From Pseudomonadota bacterium (lineage in GTDB: Bacteria; Pseudomonadota; Gammaproteobacteria; Burkholderiales; Rhodocyclaceae), in NCBI GenBank assembly GCA_008501585.1, contig QQUN01000055.1, positions 1 to 64,000 on the forward strand: a stretch of DNA of 64,000 nucleotides, in the 5' to 3' direction. The notes beneath the pieces were generated by a model. It saw nothing but the letters and a program-made list of their open reading frames with translations, had not been told where the DNA came from and did not search any database. A program made the translations under genes and the position numbers. Positions 31,841-40,751 of this stretch are shown here, piece after piece (the first letter of the stretch is position 1; each line of letters begins with the position of its first letter).

Positions 31841-33598
31841 CTAGTGCTCGTGCACATACACGCCGGGCGCCGGCGCCAGGCTCGGATGCTCGGCGTTGGC
31901 CACCGGCCGCGCCCGGCCCAGCGGGCCGCTGCGCGGCTTGAGCCAGCGCATCCAGTCTTCCCACCAGCTGCCGTCGGTGGGCGTGGCGCGCTCGTGCCAG
32001 GCTTCCCAGCGGTCGGCGCGGTGTGCGGTGGCCGCCCAGTAGCGCCGCTTGGCGGGTTTGGTCGGCGGGTTCACGATGCCCAGGATGTGGCCGGAGCTCG
32101 ACAGCACAAAGCGCTTTTCGGCGGTCACGAAGTGGACGATCCGGAAGGTCTGCTGCCATGGTGCGATGTGGTCGTCTTCGGCCGACACCACATACAGCGG
32201 CTGGGCGATCTGGTGCAGGTCGATGGGCTCGCCGGCGACCGTCAGCGCGTTCGACTCGATCAGCCGGTTGTGCAGGTAGAGCTCGCGCAGATACCAGGCG
32301 TGCATGCGGTAGGGCATGCGCGTGGTATCCATGTTCCAGAACAGCACGTCGAAGGCCGGCAGCTTTTCGCCATACAGCCAGCTTTGCACCGCAAAGTGCC
32401 AGATCAGCGAGTTGGCGCGCAACAGCCGGAAGGCCGAGGCCATCTGGGCGCCATCGAGGTAACCCTTGCGAGCCATGCCCGAGGTGATGAAATTGACGCT
32501 GCCCTCGTCGATGAACACTTCGATGTCGCCCGGCTTGCGGAAATCCACCAGCGTGGTGAGCAAGGTCCAGTCGTCCACCGGCATGGCCTCGGCACCGAAG
32601 CGCCGGTTGGCCCAGGCCATGTAGATCGACAGCGCGGTGCCGCCGATGCAGTAGCCTACGGCATGCACCGTCGGCTGGCCGCTCTGCGCTCGCGCCGCCT
32701 CGATGGTGGCATGGACGCCGTCGAGAATGTAGTCGTCGAAGCTGACCTCACGCATGCTGGCGTCGGGGTTCTTCCAGCTGGTGATGTAGACATCGAGCCC
32801 CTGGTCGAGCAGGTAGCGCACCATGCTCTTGCGCTCGTTCAGATCGAGAATGTAGAACTTGTTGATCCACGGCGTGATGATCACCACCGGCCGCGCCCGC
32901 ACCCGGTCGCGGGTCGGCGCGTAGTGGATGACCTCCACCAGCCGGTTGCGGAAGATCACCTCGCCCGGCGTCGTGGCCAGGTTGCCGCCGACCTCGAAGC
33001 CATCGGGGTCGCTCATGCGCACCATGCCGGCCTGCATGTCGTCGATGAAGTTCTGCCACCCCGCGTGCAAGCTGCCGCCCTGCGTCTCGACGGCCTTGCG
33101 CAAGGCCACCGGGTTGGTGGCCAGGAAGTTGGTCGGGGCCACGGCGTTGAGCCAGTTACGCCACCAGAACGCGGCGCGCCGGCGCTCCGCGCTGGACAGG
33201 CCCGGCGTGCTGTAGAGCATGTCCTGGGTGTGCCGGGTGGTCATCAGATACCACGACTTGACCAGATCCCAGGTGGCCGATTCGTGCCAGATCGGGTCGT
33301 TGAACCGGGTGTCGTCTTCATGCGGGCGCACCGGGTCGGTGCTGGGTGCGCCGATCAGGCGCCGCAGGCTGTGCCATTGCAGCTCCCACAGCCGCCCCGA
33401 GAAGCCCACCATGGCCTCGGCCAGCTCCTGCGGGTGCGACATCCAGCCCAGCTGGGCGTGCACCAAGGGCGCGTAGAGCCCCATCGGATCGATCATCGAC
33501 TCCCACTGGACATGCATCCGGCGGATCGCCTGATCGACGAGCTGCGCGGGCGCCATGCTGTGATTCGAGCCGTTCGCTTTATGCGTCGGGGTGTTCAT
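31841..33598 (-). CDS. phaC: Poly(3-hydroxyalkanoate) synthase
   Basis: A 585-residue polyester synthase that polymerises 3-hydroxyacyl-CoA at PHB granules. The lipase-like box is GYCIGGTALSIYMAW with the catalytic Cys. The conserved WNRR-type N-terminal region and C-terminal SSGHILGIVNPP (catalytic His) are present; the catalytic Asp is in VVSAEDDHIAPW. The ATG at 33598 has AAGGAG in front. No phaA/phaB/phaR adjacent. It is divergent from uspA, with an FNR box between them. Confidence 0.95.
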   Translation of the reverse strand: MNTPTHKANGSNHSMAPAQLVDQAIRRMHVQWESMIDPMGLYAPLVHAQLGWMSHPQELAEAMVGFSGRLWELQWHSLRRLIGAPSTDPVRPHEDDTRFNDPIWHESATWDLVKSWYLMTTRHTQDMLYSTPGLSSAERRRAAFWWRNWLNAVAPTNFLATNPVALRKAVETQGGSLHAGWQNFIDDMQAGMVRMSDPDGFEVGGNLATTPGEVIFRNRLVEVIHYAPTRDRVRARPVVIITPWINKFYILDLNERKSMVRYLLDQGLDVYITSWKNPDASMREVSFDDYILDGVHATIEAARAQSGQPTVHAVGYCIGGTALSIYMAWANRRFGAEAMPVDDWTLLTTLVDFRKPGDIEVFIDEGSVNFITSGMARKGYLDGAQMASAFRLLRANSLIWHFAVQSWLYGEKLPAFDVLFWNMDTTRMPYRMHAWYLRELYLHNRLIESNALTVAGEPIDLHQIAQPLYVVSAEDDHIAPWQQTFRIVHFVTAEKRFVLSSSGHILGIVNPPTKPAKRRYWAATAHRADRWEAWHERATPTDGSWWEDWMRWLKPRSGPLGRARPVANAEHPSLAPAPGVYVHEH

Positions 33599-33672
33599 GA
33601 CTCGCTCCTTTTGCATGCGGCATCCACACGCATGCGTCATTGCTTATTGTGCACCGCCTCAATCCGGAGGGG

Positions 33673-33686
33673 TTGATCGGCGTCAA
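33673..33686. promoter_or_regulatory. FNR box between phaC and uspA
   Basis: TTGATCGGCGTCAA matches the FNR consensus at 9 of 10 defined positions. On the plus strand a perfect TATAAT (33711-33716) follows 24 bases later, near class II spacing, ahead of uspA. On the minus strand a weaker CACAAT (33651-33646) is 21 bases away, ahead of phaC. Confidence 0.78.
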
Positions 33687-33746
33687 TCACGGTTTCGCCA
33701 ATGCGCCGACTATAATCGGTACGACCATCCGAAAAGGAGCAAGGCC

Positions 33747-34190
33747 ATGTTCAAGCATCTGCTGGTACCCACCGATGGCTCCGACCTGTCCGAGGCCACC
33801 GTCAACCGTGCCATCTCCTTTGCCAAGGAAGCCGGCGCCCGGATCACCTACTTTTATGCACAGCCGGATTTTCCGATGCCGATCTACGGCGAAGGCGCCC
33901 TGATCGACCCGACCACGCCCGAGCAGTTCGCCAAGGGCGCGCAGGAAGAAGCCGACAAGATCCTCGCCAGTGCGCGCAGCAAGTCCGAAGCGGTCGGCGT
34001 GCCCTGCGACACCGACACCGCGGTCAACGAAGTCCCCTACGAGGCCATCATCGACGCCGCCGAACGTCACGGCTGCGACCTGATTTTCATGGCCTCGCAC
34101 GGCCGCCGCGGGCTGGCCAGCCTGCTCCTCGGCAGCGAAACACAGAAAGTGCTGACCCACACCAAGATCCCGGTACTGGTCTATCGCTGA
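33747..34190 (+). CDS. Universal stress protein UspA family
   Basis: A 147-residue single Usp domain. The opening MFKHLLVPTDGSDLSE and the ATP-binding signature GRRGLASLLLGSETQKVL (G-2x-G-9x-G-S/T) are intact, so it is of the nucleotide-binding type. A strong ribosome binding site (AAAAGGAGC) precedes the ATG at 33747, and an FNR box with TATAAT lies upstream. FNR-type control of usp genes during oxygen limitation is known in other bacteria. It is followed after 16 bases by a hemerythrin gene, a probable operon. Confidence 0.93.
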   Translation: MFKHLLVPTDGSDLSEATVNRAISFAKEAGARITYFYAQPDFPMPIYGEGALIDPTTPEQFAKGAQEEADKILASARSKSEAVGVPCDTDTAVNEVPYEAIIDAAERHGCDLIFMASHGRRGLASLLLGSETQKVLTHTKIPVLVYR

Positions 34191-34206
34191 TTGGCGGAGG
34201 CGCGTC

Positions 34207-34797
34207 ATGTTCAACCAAGCCATCAACATCATCCAGGAGGAGCACCGCTCACTGGCCGCGATCGTGCACGGGCTGAAGTACCTGGTCAATGACGCACGCA
34301 GCAACACCGCCCGCGCCGACTTCAAGGTGTTGCGGGCGATGCTGCACTACATCGACGCCTTTCCCGAGCGCCTGCACCACCCCAAGGAAGACGCCTATGT
34401 CTTCGCCCGGCTGGCCACCCGGACGCACGAGGCCGACGAGGTCATCCGCGACCTGAAGCAGCAACACGAAGAGGGGACGCAGCTGGTCGCCGCCCTGCAC
34501 ACCCGGCTCGACGCCTACGAAGCCGGCGCAGCGGGCGGCCTGGCCGCCTTTGCCGAAGCGGTCGACGCCTTCACCGATGCCATGTGGCAGCACATGGCGC
34601 TGGAAGAAAAGGTGTTGTTGCCCCTCGCCAGGCAGCACCTGAGCGAGGCGGACTGGGTGGAGATTGCCGAAGCGTTCGGCGAGAACGGCGACCCACGCTT
34701 CAGCGCCGATGCCGAAGACGAATTCAGCGCCCTGTTCTCGCGCATTGTCGCGCTTGCTCCGCCGCCGATCGGCGTCGGCCCCTCAAGCCACCGCTAG
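34207..34797 (+). CDS. Hemerythrin-domain protein
   Basis: A 196-residue four-helix protein. The candidate ligands are EEHRSLAAIVHG, HHPKEDAYVFARL (H-x3-E), KQQHEEGTQL and HMALEEKVLLPLARQ (H-x3-E), a complete hemerythrin pattern with a longer C-terminal tail. It follows uspA at 16 bases and probably shares its FNR-box promoter. Third hemerythrin-type gene in the island; the role in O2/NO handling is family inference. Confidence 0.87.
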   Translation: MFNQAINIIQEEHRSLAAIVHGLKYLVNDARSNTARADFKVLRAMLHYIDAFPERLHHPKEDAYVFARLATRTHEADEVIRDLKQQHEEGTQLVAALHTRLDAYEAGAAGGLAAFAEAVDAFTDAMWQHMALEEKVLLPLARQHLSEADWVEIAEAFGENGDPRFSADAEDEFSALFSRIVALAPPPIGVGPSSHR

Positions 34798-34859
34798 CAG
34801 CCGCGCGGCGCGACACGGCGCACCGGAGCGCACCTCGCCGGCAGCCCCGGCCCCGGTTG

Positions 34860-35105
34860 TCAGCGGGCGTGCTTTCCTGCCTGATTGATTTCCTCGCCCG
34901 GCCGCAGGAAAAACATCGTCAGCAGGCTCGAGGCCGCACACACCAGCCAGAACCCGAAGAAACCGATCGAGTAGGTGGCGATCGGCGAAAACTCGACCGG
35001 CTGGCCGAACAGATACAACTGCTGCGGATCCATCACTGTAAAGAACACCATTTCAGCAATGCCGGCCACCAGGAACGACGGCCAAAGTACGAGAATCTGT
35101 TTCAT
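34860..35105 (-). CDS. Small two-TM membrane protein downstream of the cco genes
   Basis: An 81-residue protein with two hydrophobic segments (LWPSFLVAGIAEMVFFTVM and FFGFWLVCAASSLLTMFFL) and a charged C-terminal tail. No named domain recognised. It follows the 48-residue DUF3149 gene by 36 bases in the direction of the cco cluster. Its place at the end of ccoGH-DUF3149 suggests a part in oxidase assembly or stability, but this is context only. Confidence 0.68.
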   Translation of the reverse strand: MKQILVLWPSFLVAGIAEMVFFTVMDPQQLYLFGQPVEFSPIATYSIGFFGFWLVCAASSLLTMFFLRPGEEINQAGKHAR

Positions 35106-35141
35106 GTTTGATCCTTGTCTGATCCGCAGCGGTCGCGGCGC

Positions 35142-35288
35142 TCAGTGGCCCTGACCGTGGGCGCGCTCATCTTCCTGCACATGCTGCTTCACATAGCGCC
35201 CGATGAAGACCGCCATGCCGATGATGAACGCAATGGTAAAGACGCTCAGCAATCCGATATCAGTACTGAACAGTTCCTTTAAAGCCAT
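35142..35288 (-). CDS. DUF3149-like small membrane protein (absent from the ORF track)
   Basis: A 48-residue protein too short for the track, beginning MALKELFSTDIGLLSVF and ending in a polar, His-containing tail. A single transmembrane helix covers about residues 12-30. The N-terminal pattern matches the short DUF3149 family seen in betaproteobacteria. GGAGATG lies just before the ATG. It starts 12 bases after ccoH, so it is probably translated from the same transcript. Function unknown. Confidence 0.8.
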   Translation of the reverse strand: MALKELFSTDIGLLSVFTIAFIIGMAVFIGRYVKQHVQEDERAHGQGH

Positions 35289-35300
35289 GATGCATCTCCT

Positions 35301-35810
35301 TCAGTTCACAGGGGGCTGCGCCACGAGGCGCACTTCTGTCTCTGAGGGGAGGTCAATGGTCCCGGTCAAACGCCATGCGCGGGACTCGTCTTCGAGCAAG
35401 ACTTGCCAACGCCCGTCCAGCGCGTCGGTGCTTGCCGTGTAGTTGCCGTTGTCACCCACCAGCGAGATGGCACGGTCCAGCTCTGTGCGGGTTGGGTGAA
35501 TCAGGCTCAGAAAAACGGTAGCCGGAGCAGCCATGCCGTCGCTGGAGAGATTCAGCGCCACACGGCCACCTTCGAAACGCAGCTGCGCCACCAGCCCGAG
35601 GCGCGCGGCTTCCTTGTCGCGAACAATCGACTGCTGCAGCGCCAGGCCCTGCTTGTAATAGTCGTCGGCGACCAGGCCGTCATCGGACTCGACCGCCAGC
35701 CAGAAGGTGATGAAACCGGCGATCACGGCGATCGCCGGCAGGGACAGCAGGAACCAGGGCCAGGACTGACGGAACCAGGGCAATGCGGGTTTGTTCAGGG
35801 ACATGCTCAT
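35301..35810 (-). CDS. ccoH: Cytochrome cbb3 oxidase assembly protein CcoH (FixH)
   Basis: A 169-residue membrane-anchored protein: one N-terminal TM helix (WPWFLLSLPAIAVIAGFITFWLAV) then the FixH motif DDGLVADDYYKQGLA and a periplasmic beta-rich domain. CcoH helps assemble and stabilise cbb3 oxidase. The ATG at 35810 lies 2 bases after the ccoG stop codon, giving translational coupling; the track start is a TTG overlapping that stop. Confidence 0.92.
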   Translation of the reverse strand: MSMSLNKPALPWFRQSWPWFLLSLPAIAVIAGFITFWLAVESDDGLVADDYYKQGLALQQSIVRDKEAARLGLVAQLRFEGGRVALNLSSDGMAAPATVFLSLIHPTRTELDRAISLVGDNGNYTASTDALDGRWQVLLEDESRAWRLTGTIDLPSETEVRLVAQPPVN

Positions 35811-35812
35811 AC

Positions 35813-37261
35813 TCAACGCGGCAAAAGGAAGGTGGACGCCTCTCGGACAGCGACGGAGGCATCGTCGTTCGCCTTGAGTTCAAAATGAATCACATTCGAC
35901 GAGCCGGGCTCGCCGGTGTCGACCGGCACCTGCACCTGCAGGGTCAATGCCTGCATGCTCGCCGGCGGCACGTCGACCTGGCCATCGAAATCGGCAAAAC
36001 GGATCCCCTCGAGGCCATCGACAGTCACCGAGAAGCGGCGCGGCGCCTCGGTCATGTTCATGATCTGCAACTGGTAGACGTTCTCGATGAAGCCCCCGGC
36101 CACCTCGCGCGACAGCGTCGTGCGGTCGCGGATGATATCCAGCCGCAGGGGCTCGCGCGTGGCCAGCCCCCACACGAAGGCCAGGCACACCGCGGCCAGG
36201 ATGCCTCCGTAGATCAGCGTGCGCGGGCGCATCACATGACCGAGGATCTCCTTGCGCCCCCAGTGCTTCTTGATCGCGTTCTCGGTGGAGTAGCGGATCA
36301 GGCCACGCGGATAGTTCATCTTGTCCATCACCTCGTCGCAGGCATCGATGCAGGCCGCGCAACCGATGCACTCGTACTGCAGGCCGTCGCGAATGTCGAT
36401 GCCGGTCGGGCAGACCTGGACGCAGATGCCGCAGTCGACACAATCGCCCTTACCGACCGACGCCGGCTCGACGCCCTTCTTGCGCGCGCCACGCGGCTCG
36501 CCCCGCTCCTCGTCGTAGGTGATGACCAGCGTATCCGGGTCGAACATGACCCCCTGGAAACGGGCATACGGGCACATGTACTTGCACACCTGCTCGCGCA
36601 TGATGCCGGCAAAGAAATAGGTGAAGGCCCCGTAGAACAGGATCCAGAAGATTTCCCAGCCACCGAAGGAGAACGGCACAAAGGAGGCCAGCAACTCCTT
36701 GAGCGGCGTGAAGTAGGCCACAAAGGTGAAGCCGGTCCATAGTGCGACAGCGCCCCAGACGGCGTGTTTGACGGCCTTGATGCCGAACTTGCGCCCGCTC
36801 ATTGGCGCCTTGTCGAGCTTCATGCGCTTGTTGCGGTCGCCCTCGATCTTCTCCTCGATCCACATGAAGATCTCGGTATAGACCGTTTGCGGACAGGCAT
36901 AGCCGCACCATAGCCGGCCGGCGATGGCGGTGAAGAAGAACAGCGCATATGCGGAGATGATCAGCAGGATGGCAAGGAAAAACACATCCTGCGGCCAGAA
37001 CACCCAGCCAAAGATATAGAACTTGCGCTCGACCAGATGAAACAGCACGGCCTGGCGTCCGTTCCAGGACATCCACGGCAGGCCGTAGTAAAGAATCTGC
37101 GTGACCCAGACCAGAATCCATCGCCAGTTCGTGAACACTCCGCTGATAGCGCGCACATAGATTTTCTTGCGCGATTCGTAGAGCGAACCTTCTTGACCTT
37201 CGAGCGCGGCCGATTTCTTGGAAGGCACGATTTTGATGGGTTGGGGGGCTGGGTTGGTCAT
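35813..37261 (-). CDS. ccoG: Cytochrome c oxidase accessory protein CcoG (FixG)
   Basis: A 482-residue inner-membrane iron-sulfur protein, known in other bacteria to act as a cupric reductase in cbb3 assembly. About five TM helices, an intramembrane CGYACPQTVYTEIFMW, then two 4Fe-4S motifs CVDCGICVQVCPTGIDI and CIGCAACIDACDEVM, and a C-terminal immunoglobulin-like periplasmic domain. Length and order are those of FixG. Coupled to ccoH and 93 bases after ccoP. Confidence 0.95.
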   Translation of the reverse strand: MTNPAPQPIKIVPSKKSAALEGQEGSLYESRKKIYVRAISGVFTNWRWILVWVTQILYYGLPWMSWNGRQAVLFHLVERKFYIFGWVFWPQDVFFLAILLIISAYALFFFTAIAGRLWCGYACPQTVYTEIFMWIEEKIEGDRNKRMKLDKAPMSGRKFGIKAVKHAVWGAVALWTGFTFVAYFTPLKELLASFVPFSFGGWEIFWILFYGAFTYFFAGIMREQVCKYMCPYARFQGVMFDPDTLVITYDEERGEPRGARKKGVEPASVGKGDCVDCGICVQVCPTGIDIRDGLQYECIGCAACIDACDEVMDKMNYPRGLIRYSTENAIKKHWGRKEILGHVMRPRTLIYGGILAAVCLAFVWGLATREPLRLDIIRDRTTLSREVAGGFIENVYQLQIMNMTEAPRRFSVTVDGLEGIRFADFDGQVDVPPASMQALTLQVQVPVDTGEPGSSNVIHFELKANDDASVAVREASTFLLPR

Positions 37262-37302
37262 GATCGCTATATCAATATGTTCTAATTTTGTTGCTGCAAA
37301 TA

Positions 37303-37322
37303 TCCCCGGGCGTACCCGGGGA
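37303..37322 (-). terminator. Hairpin between ccoP and ccoG
   Basis: An 8-bp perfect stem TCCCCGGG / CCCGGGGA with a 4-base loop. No T run follows on the minus strand, so it is more likely a partial terminator or a transcript-processing and stability hairpin separating the ccoNOQP and ccoGH levels. Confidence 0.5.
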
Positions 37323-37354
37323 CACCTGCGCTACCAACAGACAGACTGACAGGA

Positions 37355-38275
37355 TTACTTGGCACCCGCCTTGTTCGACAGCCCGTACACATAGGCGGCC
37401 AGAAGATGCGTCTTGTCGTTGCCGAGGAAGGCTTCGAACGCCGGCATGCGGTTGCTGCGACCCTTGGTGATGGTCTCGATGATGGTCGCCTTCGAGGAAC
37501 CGTACAACCAGGTTTCGTCGGTCAGGTTCGGCGCGCCGACAGCGTGCATCCCCTTGCCGTCCGCCCCGTGGCAGGCCGCGCAGTTCTGCTCGAACAGTTC
37601 CTTGCCACGGCCCGCGCGCAGCGAGTCGTTGGCCAGGCCGGAGAGCGAACGCACGTAGTTGGCGACATCTTCGGTGCCGTCACTGCCCAGCGCTGCGCCC
37701 ATCGGCGGCATCATGCCCTGGCGGCCGCCGAGGATCGTGGTCTTGATCACGTCGGGTTCGCCACCATACAGCCAGTCATTGTCGGCCAGGTTCGGGAAGC
37801 CCTTGGCACCACGGGCATCGGCGCCATGGCACTGCGCGCAGTAGGTCAGGAACAGGCGACGGCCCATGGCCTGTGCCTCCGGATCGGCTGCCACGGCAGC
37901 CAGGTCCATCTCGGCATACTTCTTGAAGATCGGCGCGTAGGTCGCGTCGGCCTTGGCCATTTCCCCTTCGTACTGCCCCTTGGACGACCAGCCCAGGAAG
38001 CCTTTCACATTACCGAAACCCGGGTAGGCCGCGACATAGAAGATCGCAAAGAACACGGTGATCCAGTACAGGTACTTCCACCACTGCGGCAGCGGGTTGT
38101 TGTACTCGGCCAGCGTCTCGTCCCACACGTGACCGTGCAGTTCGACCTTTTCGCCCTTTTGGGCGCCCTTTCCCTTGCCCATGTTGGACACGAGGATGAA
38201 GACACAGAACGCCAGGCTCAGGGCCACCAGGACCATGACGTACGCGTTCCAGAAGCCGCTCACAAAGTCAGCCAT
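37355..38275 (-). CDS. ccoP: cbb3-type cytochrome c oxidase subunit III (dihaem CcoP)
   Basis: A 306-residue membrane-anchored dihaem cytochrome c. Two N-terminal helices (FWNAYVMVLVALSLAFCVFILV and WKYLYWITVFFAIFYVAAY) are followed by two c-type haem sites CAQCHG and CAACHG with distal Met in MMPPMG and NRMPAFE. The ATG at 38275 (MADFVS) gives the family start, 4 bases after ccoQ. Confidence 0.97.
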   Translation of the reverse strand: MADFVSGFWNAYVMVLVALSLAFCVFILVSNMGKGKGAQKGEKVELHGHVWDETLAEYNNPLPQWWKYLYWITVFFAIFYVAAYPGFGNVKGFLGWSSKGQYEGEMAKADATYAPIFKKYAEMDLAAVAADPEAQAMGRRLFLTYCAQCHGADARGAKGFPNLADNDWLYGGEPDVIKTTILGGRQGMMPPMGAALGSDGTEDVANYVRSLSGLANDSLRAGRGKELFEQNCAACHGADGKGMHAVGAPNLTDETWLYGSSKATIIETITKGRSNRMPAFEAFLGNDKTHLLAAYVYGLSNKAGAK

Positions 38276-38279
38276 TTTT

Positions 38280-38462
38280 TTATCCTTCCTTCCGTTGCTG
38301 GTCCGGATCCTTCCGGACCGGCAGATCGTCATCGGTGAAGGGCAGTTGCGCCGCTTCGTCAAACCCCTGCTTCGCCGACTTGCTGTACGCCCACAGGCAG
38401 ATGCCCAGGAAGCACACGAAGCCCAGCACCGTCAGGATCGACCGCATATCGTTGAGTTCCAC
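38280..38462 (-). CDS. ccoQ: cbb3-type oxidase subunit IV CcoQ
   Basis: A 60-residue single-TM subunit (ILTVLGFVCFLGICLWAYS) with a charged C-terminal tail (GFDEAAQLPFTDDDLP), the usual CcoQ pattern. It lies between ccoO (17 bases) and ccoP (4 bases). Stabilises CcoP association with the core complex. Confidence 0.94.
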   Translation of the reverse strand: MELNDMRSILTVLGFVCFLGICLWAYSKSAKQGFDEAAQLPFTDDDLPVRKDPDQQRKEG

Positions 38463-38479
38463 GACGCTACCTCACCCTC

Positions 38480-39103
38480 TCACTGCACGTTCTGAAGCGC
38501 GAGACCCATACCCTGCAGGTAGGCGATCACGGCATCCATCTCGGTCTTGCCCTCGAGGGCCGCCTTGGCGCCGGCGATCTCCTCGTCCGAGTACTTGTGC
38601 AGGCCAACCATGTTCAGCGAGCGCATCTTGTCTTCGATGTCGCTGGCATTGACCGGGCGCTCGAGCCAGGGGAAAGCCGGCATGTTCGACTCGGGCACCA
38701 CGTCACGCGGATTGATCAGGTGAACACGGTGCCACTCGTCGGAGTAGCGGCCGCCCACGCGGGCCAGGTCCGGCCCGGTGCGCTTGGAGCCCCACTGGAA
38801 GGGGTGGTCATAGACGAACTCGCCAGCGACCGAATAGTGGCCATAGCGCTCGGTTTCCGCACGGAAGGGGCGGATCATCTGCGAGTGGCAGTTGTAGCAG
38901 CCTTCACGCACATAGACGTCGCGACCGACCAGACGGAGCGGATCGTAGGGCTTGACCATTTCGTTGGCCGGCGTGGTCGTCGACTTCTGGAAGAACAGCG
39001 GAACGATCTCGACCAGACCGCCAACGCTCACCACCAGCAACGTGAGGACGATCATCCAGCCGACGCTACGCTCGATGAAATCATGCTTCGATTGTTGAGC
39101 CAT
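38480..39103 (-). CDS. ccoO: cbb3-type oxidase subunit II (monohaem CcoO)
   Basis: A 207-residue membrane-anchored cytochrome c with one N-terminal helix ([25 protein letters not shown]), the haem-binding [17 protein letters not shown] and the distal Met in NMPAFPWL. Length and motifs are standard. It lies 15 bases behind ccoN. Confidence 0.97.
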   Translation of the reverse strand: MAQQSKHDFIERSVGWMIVLTLLVVSVGGLVEIVPLFFQKSTTTPANEMVKPYDPLRLVGRDVYVREGCYNCHSQMIRPFRAETERYGHYSVAGEFVYDHPFQWGSKRTGPDLARVGGRYSDEWHRVHLINPRDVVPESNMPAFPWLERPVNASDIEDKMRSLNMVGLHKYSDEEIAGAKAALEGKTEMDAVIAYLQGMGLALQNVQ

Positions 39104-39118
39104 TTTCGTCTCTCCGGA

Positions 39119-40552
39119 TTAGGCGTGTGCGGCCTGCGGCGCGACCACCGGTGCGCTGTAGGCTTTCTGACCAGCGATCGTCTTCACCATGTTGTAGAAC
39201 ATGAGGAACATGCCGCCGAGGAAGAGCACGCCGCCGAGCAGACGGATGGACCAGAACGGGTAGCTGGCCTTGACCGACTCGACGAAGGAGTAGGTCAGCG
39301 TGCCGTCCGGGTTGGTTGCACGCCACATCAGGCCCTGCATCACACCGGCAATCCACATCGAGGCGATGTACAGCACCACGCCGATGGTCGCGATCCAGAA
39401 GTGGGTCGTGATCAGCTTGGTGGAGTACATCTCGGTCTTGCCGTACATGCGCGGCAGCAGGTAGTAGATGGCGCCGATCGACACCATGGCCACCCAGCCC
39501 AGCGCGCCGGAGTGCACATGGCCGACGGTCCAGTCGGTGTAGTGCGACAGCGCATTGACGGTCTTGACCGACATCATCGGGCCTTCGAAGGTCGACATGC
39601 CGTAGAAGGACAGCGAGGTGATCAGGAACTTCAGGATCGGATCGGTGCGCAGCTTATGCCAGGCGCCCGACAGGGTCATGATGCCGTTGATCATGCCGCC
39701 CCACGACGGTGCCAGCAGGATCAGCGAGAAGATCATGCCCACCGACTGGGTCCAGTCCGGCAGCGCGGTGTAGTGCAGGTGGTGCGGACCCGCCCACATG
39801 TAGGTGAAGATCAGGGCCCAGAAGTGGACCACCGACAGACGATACGAATACACCGGGCGATCGGCCTGCTTCGGCACGAAGTAGTACATCATGCCCAGGA
39901 AGCCGGCGGTCAGGAAGAAGCCCACCGCGTTGTGGCCGTACCACCACTGGATCATCGCGTCCTGCACGCCGGCGTAGGCCGAGTAGGACTTGGTCAGGCT
40001 GACCGGAATCGCAGCGCTGTTGACGATGTGCAGCAGGGCCACGGCGAGGATGAAGGCGCCGTAGAACCAGTTGGCCACATAGATGTGCGAGGTCTTGCGC
40101 TTGGCGATGGTGCCGAAGAAGACAATCGCGTACGAAACCCACACCACGGCAATCAGGATGTCGATCGGCCACTCGAGCTCGGCGTACTCCTTGCTGGTGG
40201 TGATGCCCAGCGGCAAGGTGATGGCCGCGAGCACGATGATCAACTGCCAGCCCCAGAACGTGAACGACGCCAGCTTGGGCGCGAACAAGGGCACATGGTT
40301 CGTGCGCTGCACCACATAGTAGGACGTCGCGAACAACGCACAGCCACCAAAGGCAAAGATCACGGCGTTGGTATGGAGCGGGCGCAGCCGACCAAAGTGG
40401 AACCACTCGGCGAAGTTCAGTTCGGGCCATACGAGCTGTGCTGCGACGATCACGCCGACCAGCATGCCCACAATCCCCCACACCACCGTCATGATGGCGA
40501 ACTGGCGCACGACTTTATAGTTGTAAGTCGCTTGCGATTGCATGTGAGTCAC
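39119..40552 (-). CDS. ccoN: cbb3-type cytochrome c oxidase catalytic subunit I (CcoN)
   Basis: A 477-residue twelve-TM haem-copper oxidase of high oxygen affinity. Haem b and b3-CuB ligands lie in [46 protein letters not shown] and [15 protein letters not shown]. The proton-channel and C-type features (no D-channel motif) fit cbb3. The first ATG is at 40552, with a second Met three codons later. It is first of ccoNOQP and is preceded by an FNR-box promoter. Confidence 0.98.
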   Translation of the reverse strand: MTHMQSQATYNYKVVRQFAIMTVVWGIVGMLVGVIVAAQLVWPELNFAEWFHFGRLRPLHTNAVIFAFGGCALFATSYYVVQRTNHVPLFAPKLASFTFWGWQLIIVLAAITLPLGITTSKEYAELEWPIDILIAVVWVSYAIVFFGTIAKRKTSHIYVANWFYGAFILAVALLHIVNSAAIPVSLTKSYSAYAGVQDAMIQWWYGHNAVGFFLTAGFLGMMYYFVPKQADRPVYSYRLSVVHFWALIFTYMWAGPHHLHYTALPDWTQSVGMIFSLILLAPSWGGMINGIMTLSGAWHKLRTDPILKFLITSLSFYGMSTFEGPMMSVKTVNALSHYTDWTVGHVHSGALGWVAMVSIGAIYYLLPRMYGKTEMYSTKLITTHFWIATIGVVLYIASMWIAGVMQGLMWRATNPDGTLTYSFVESVKASYPFWSIRLLGGVLFLGGMFLMFYNMVKTIAGQKAYSAPVVAPQAAHA

Positions 40553-40615
40553 CTCTTAGAATTAAAACCTGGAACCCCCCTGCACCGCGGCATAACGCCG
40601 CGATGCTCCGGACGA

Positions 40616-40657
40616 AGGATACGCTCGCACCCGGAGGGGCTTTTGACACAGATCAAT
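40616..40657 (-). promoter_or_regulatory. FNR-dependent class II promoter of ccoNOQP
   Basis: The FNR box TTGACACAGATCAA (40644-40657) is followed on the minus strand, after exactly 22 bases, by a -10-like TATCCT (40621-40616). That places the box centre at about -41.5 from a start near 40609, roughly 57 bases before the ccoN ATG. Confidence 0.85.
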
Positions 40658-40723
40658 ATTGTATTGCACCGCAAGATGCGCGCAAAGCCTTGACGTTACG
40701 CGGGTTAAGGGTATAGAGAACGC

Positions 40724-40751
40724 AAAAAAAAGGGTGCGTTTGCACGCACCC
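40724..40751 (-). terminator. Intrinsic terminator in the ccoS-ccoN gap
   Basis: A perfect 8-bp stem (40751-40744 with 40739-40732), a 4-base loop, followed by eight T on the minus strand. It lies upstream of the ccoN promoter and 155 bases past ccoS, so it would end either ccoIS transcripts or the proposed small RNA. Confidence 0.88.

Noticed and set aside
30419-33676. 1085-residue plus-strand ORF
   Set aside because: Antisense shadow of the flavin oxidoreductase and phaC, both with complete motifs.
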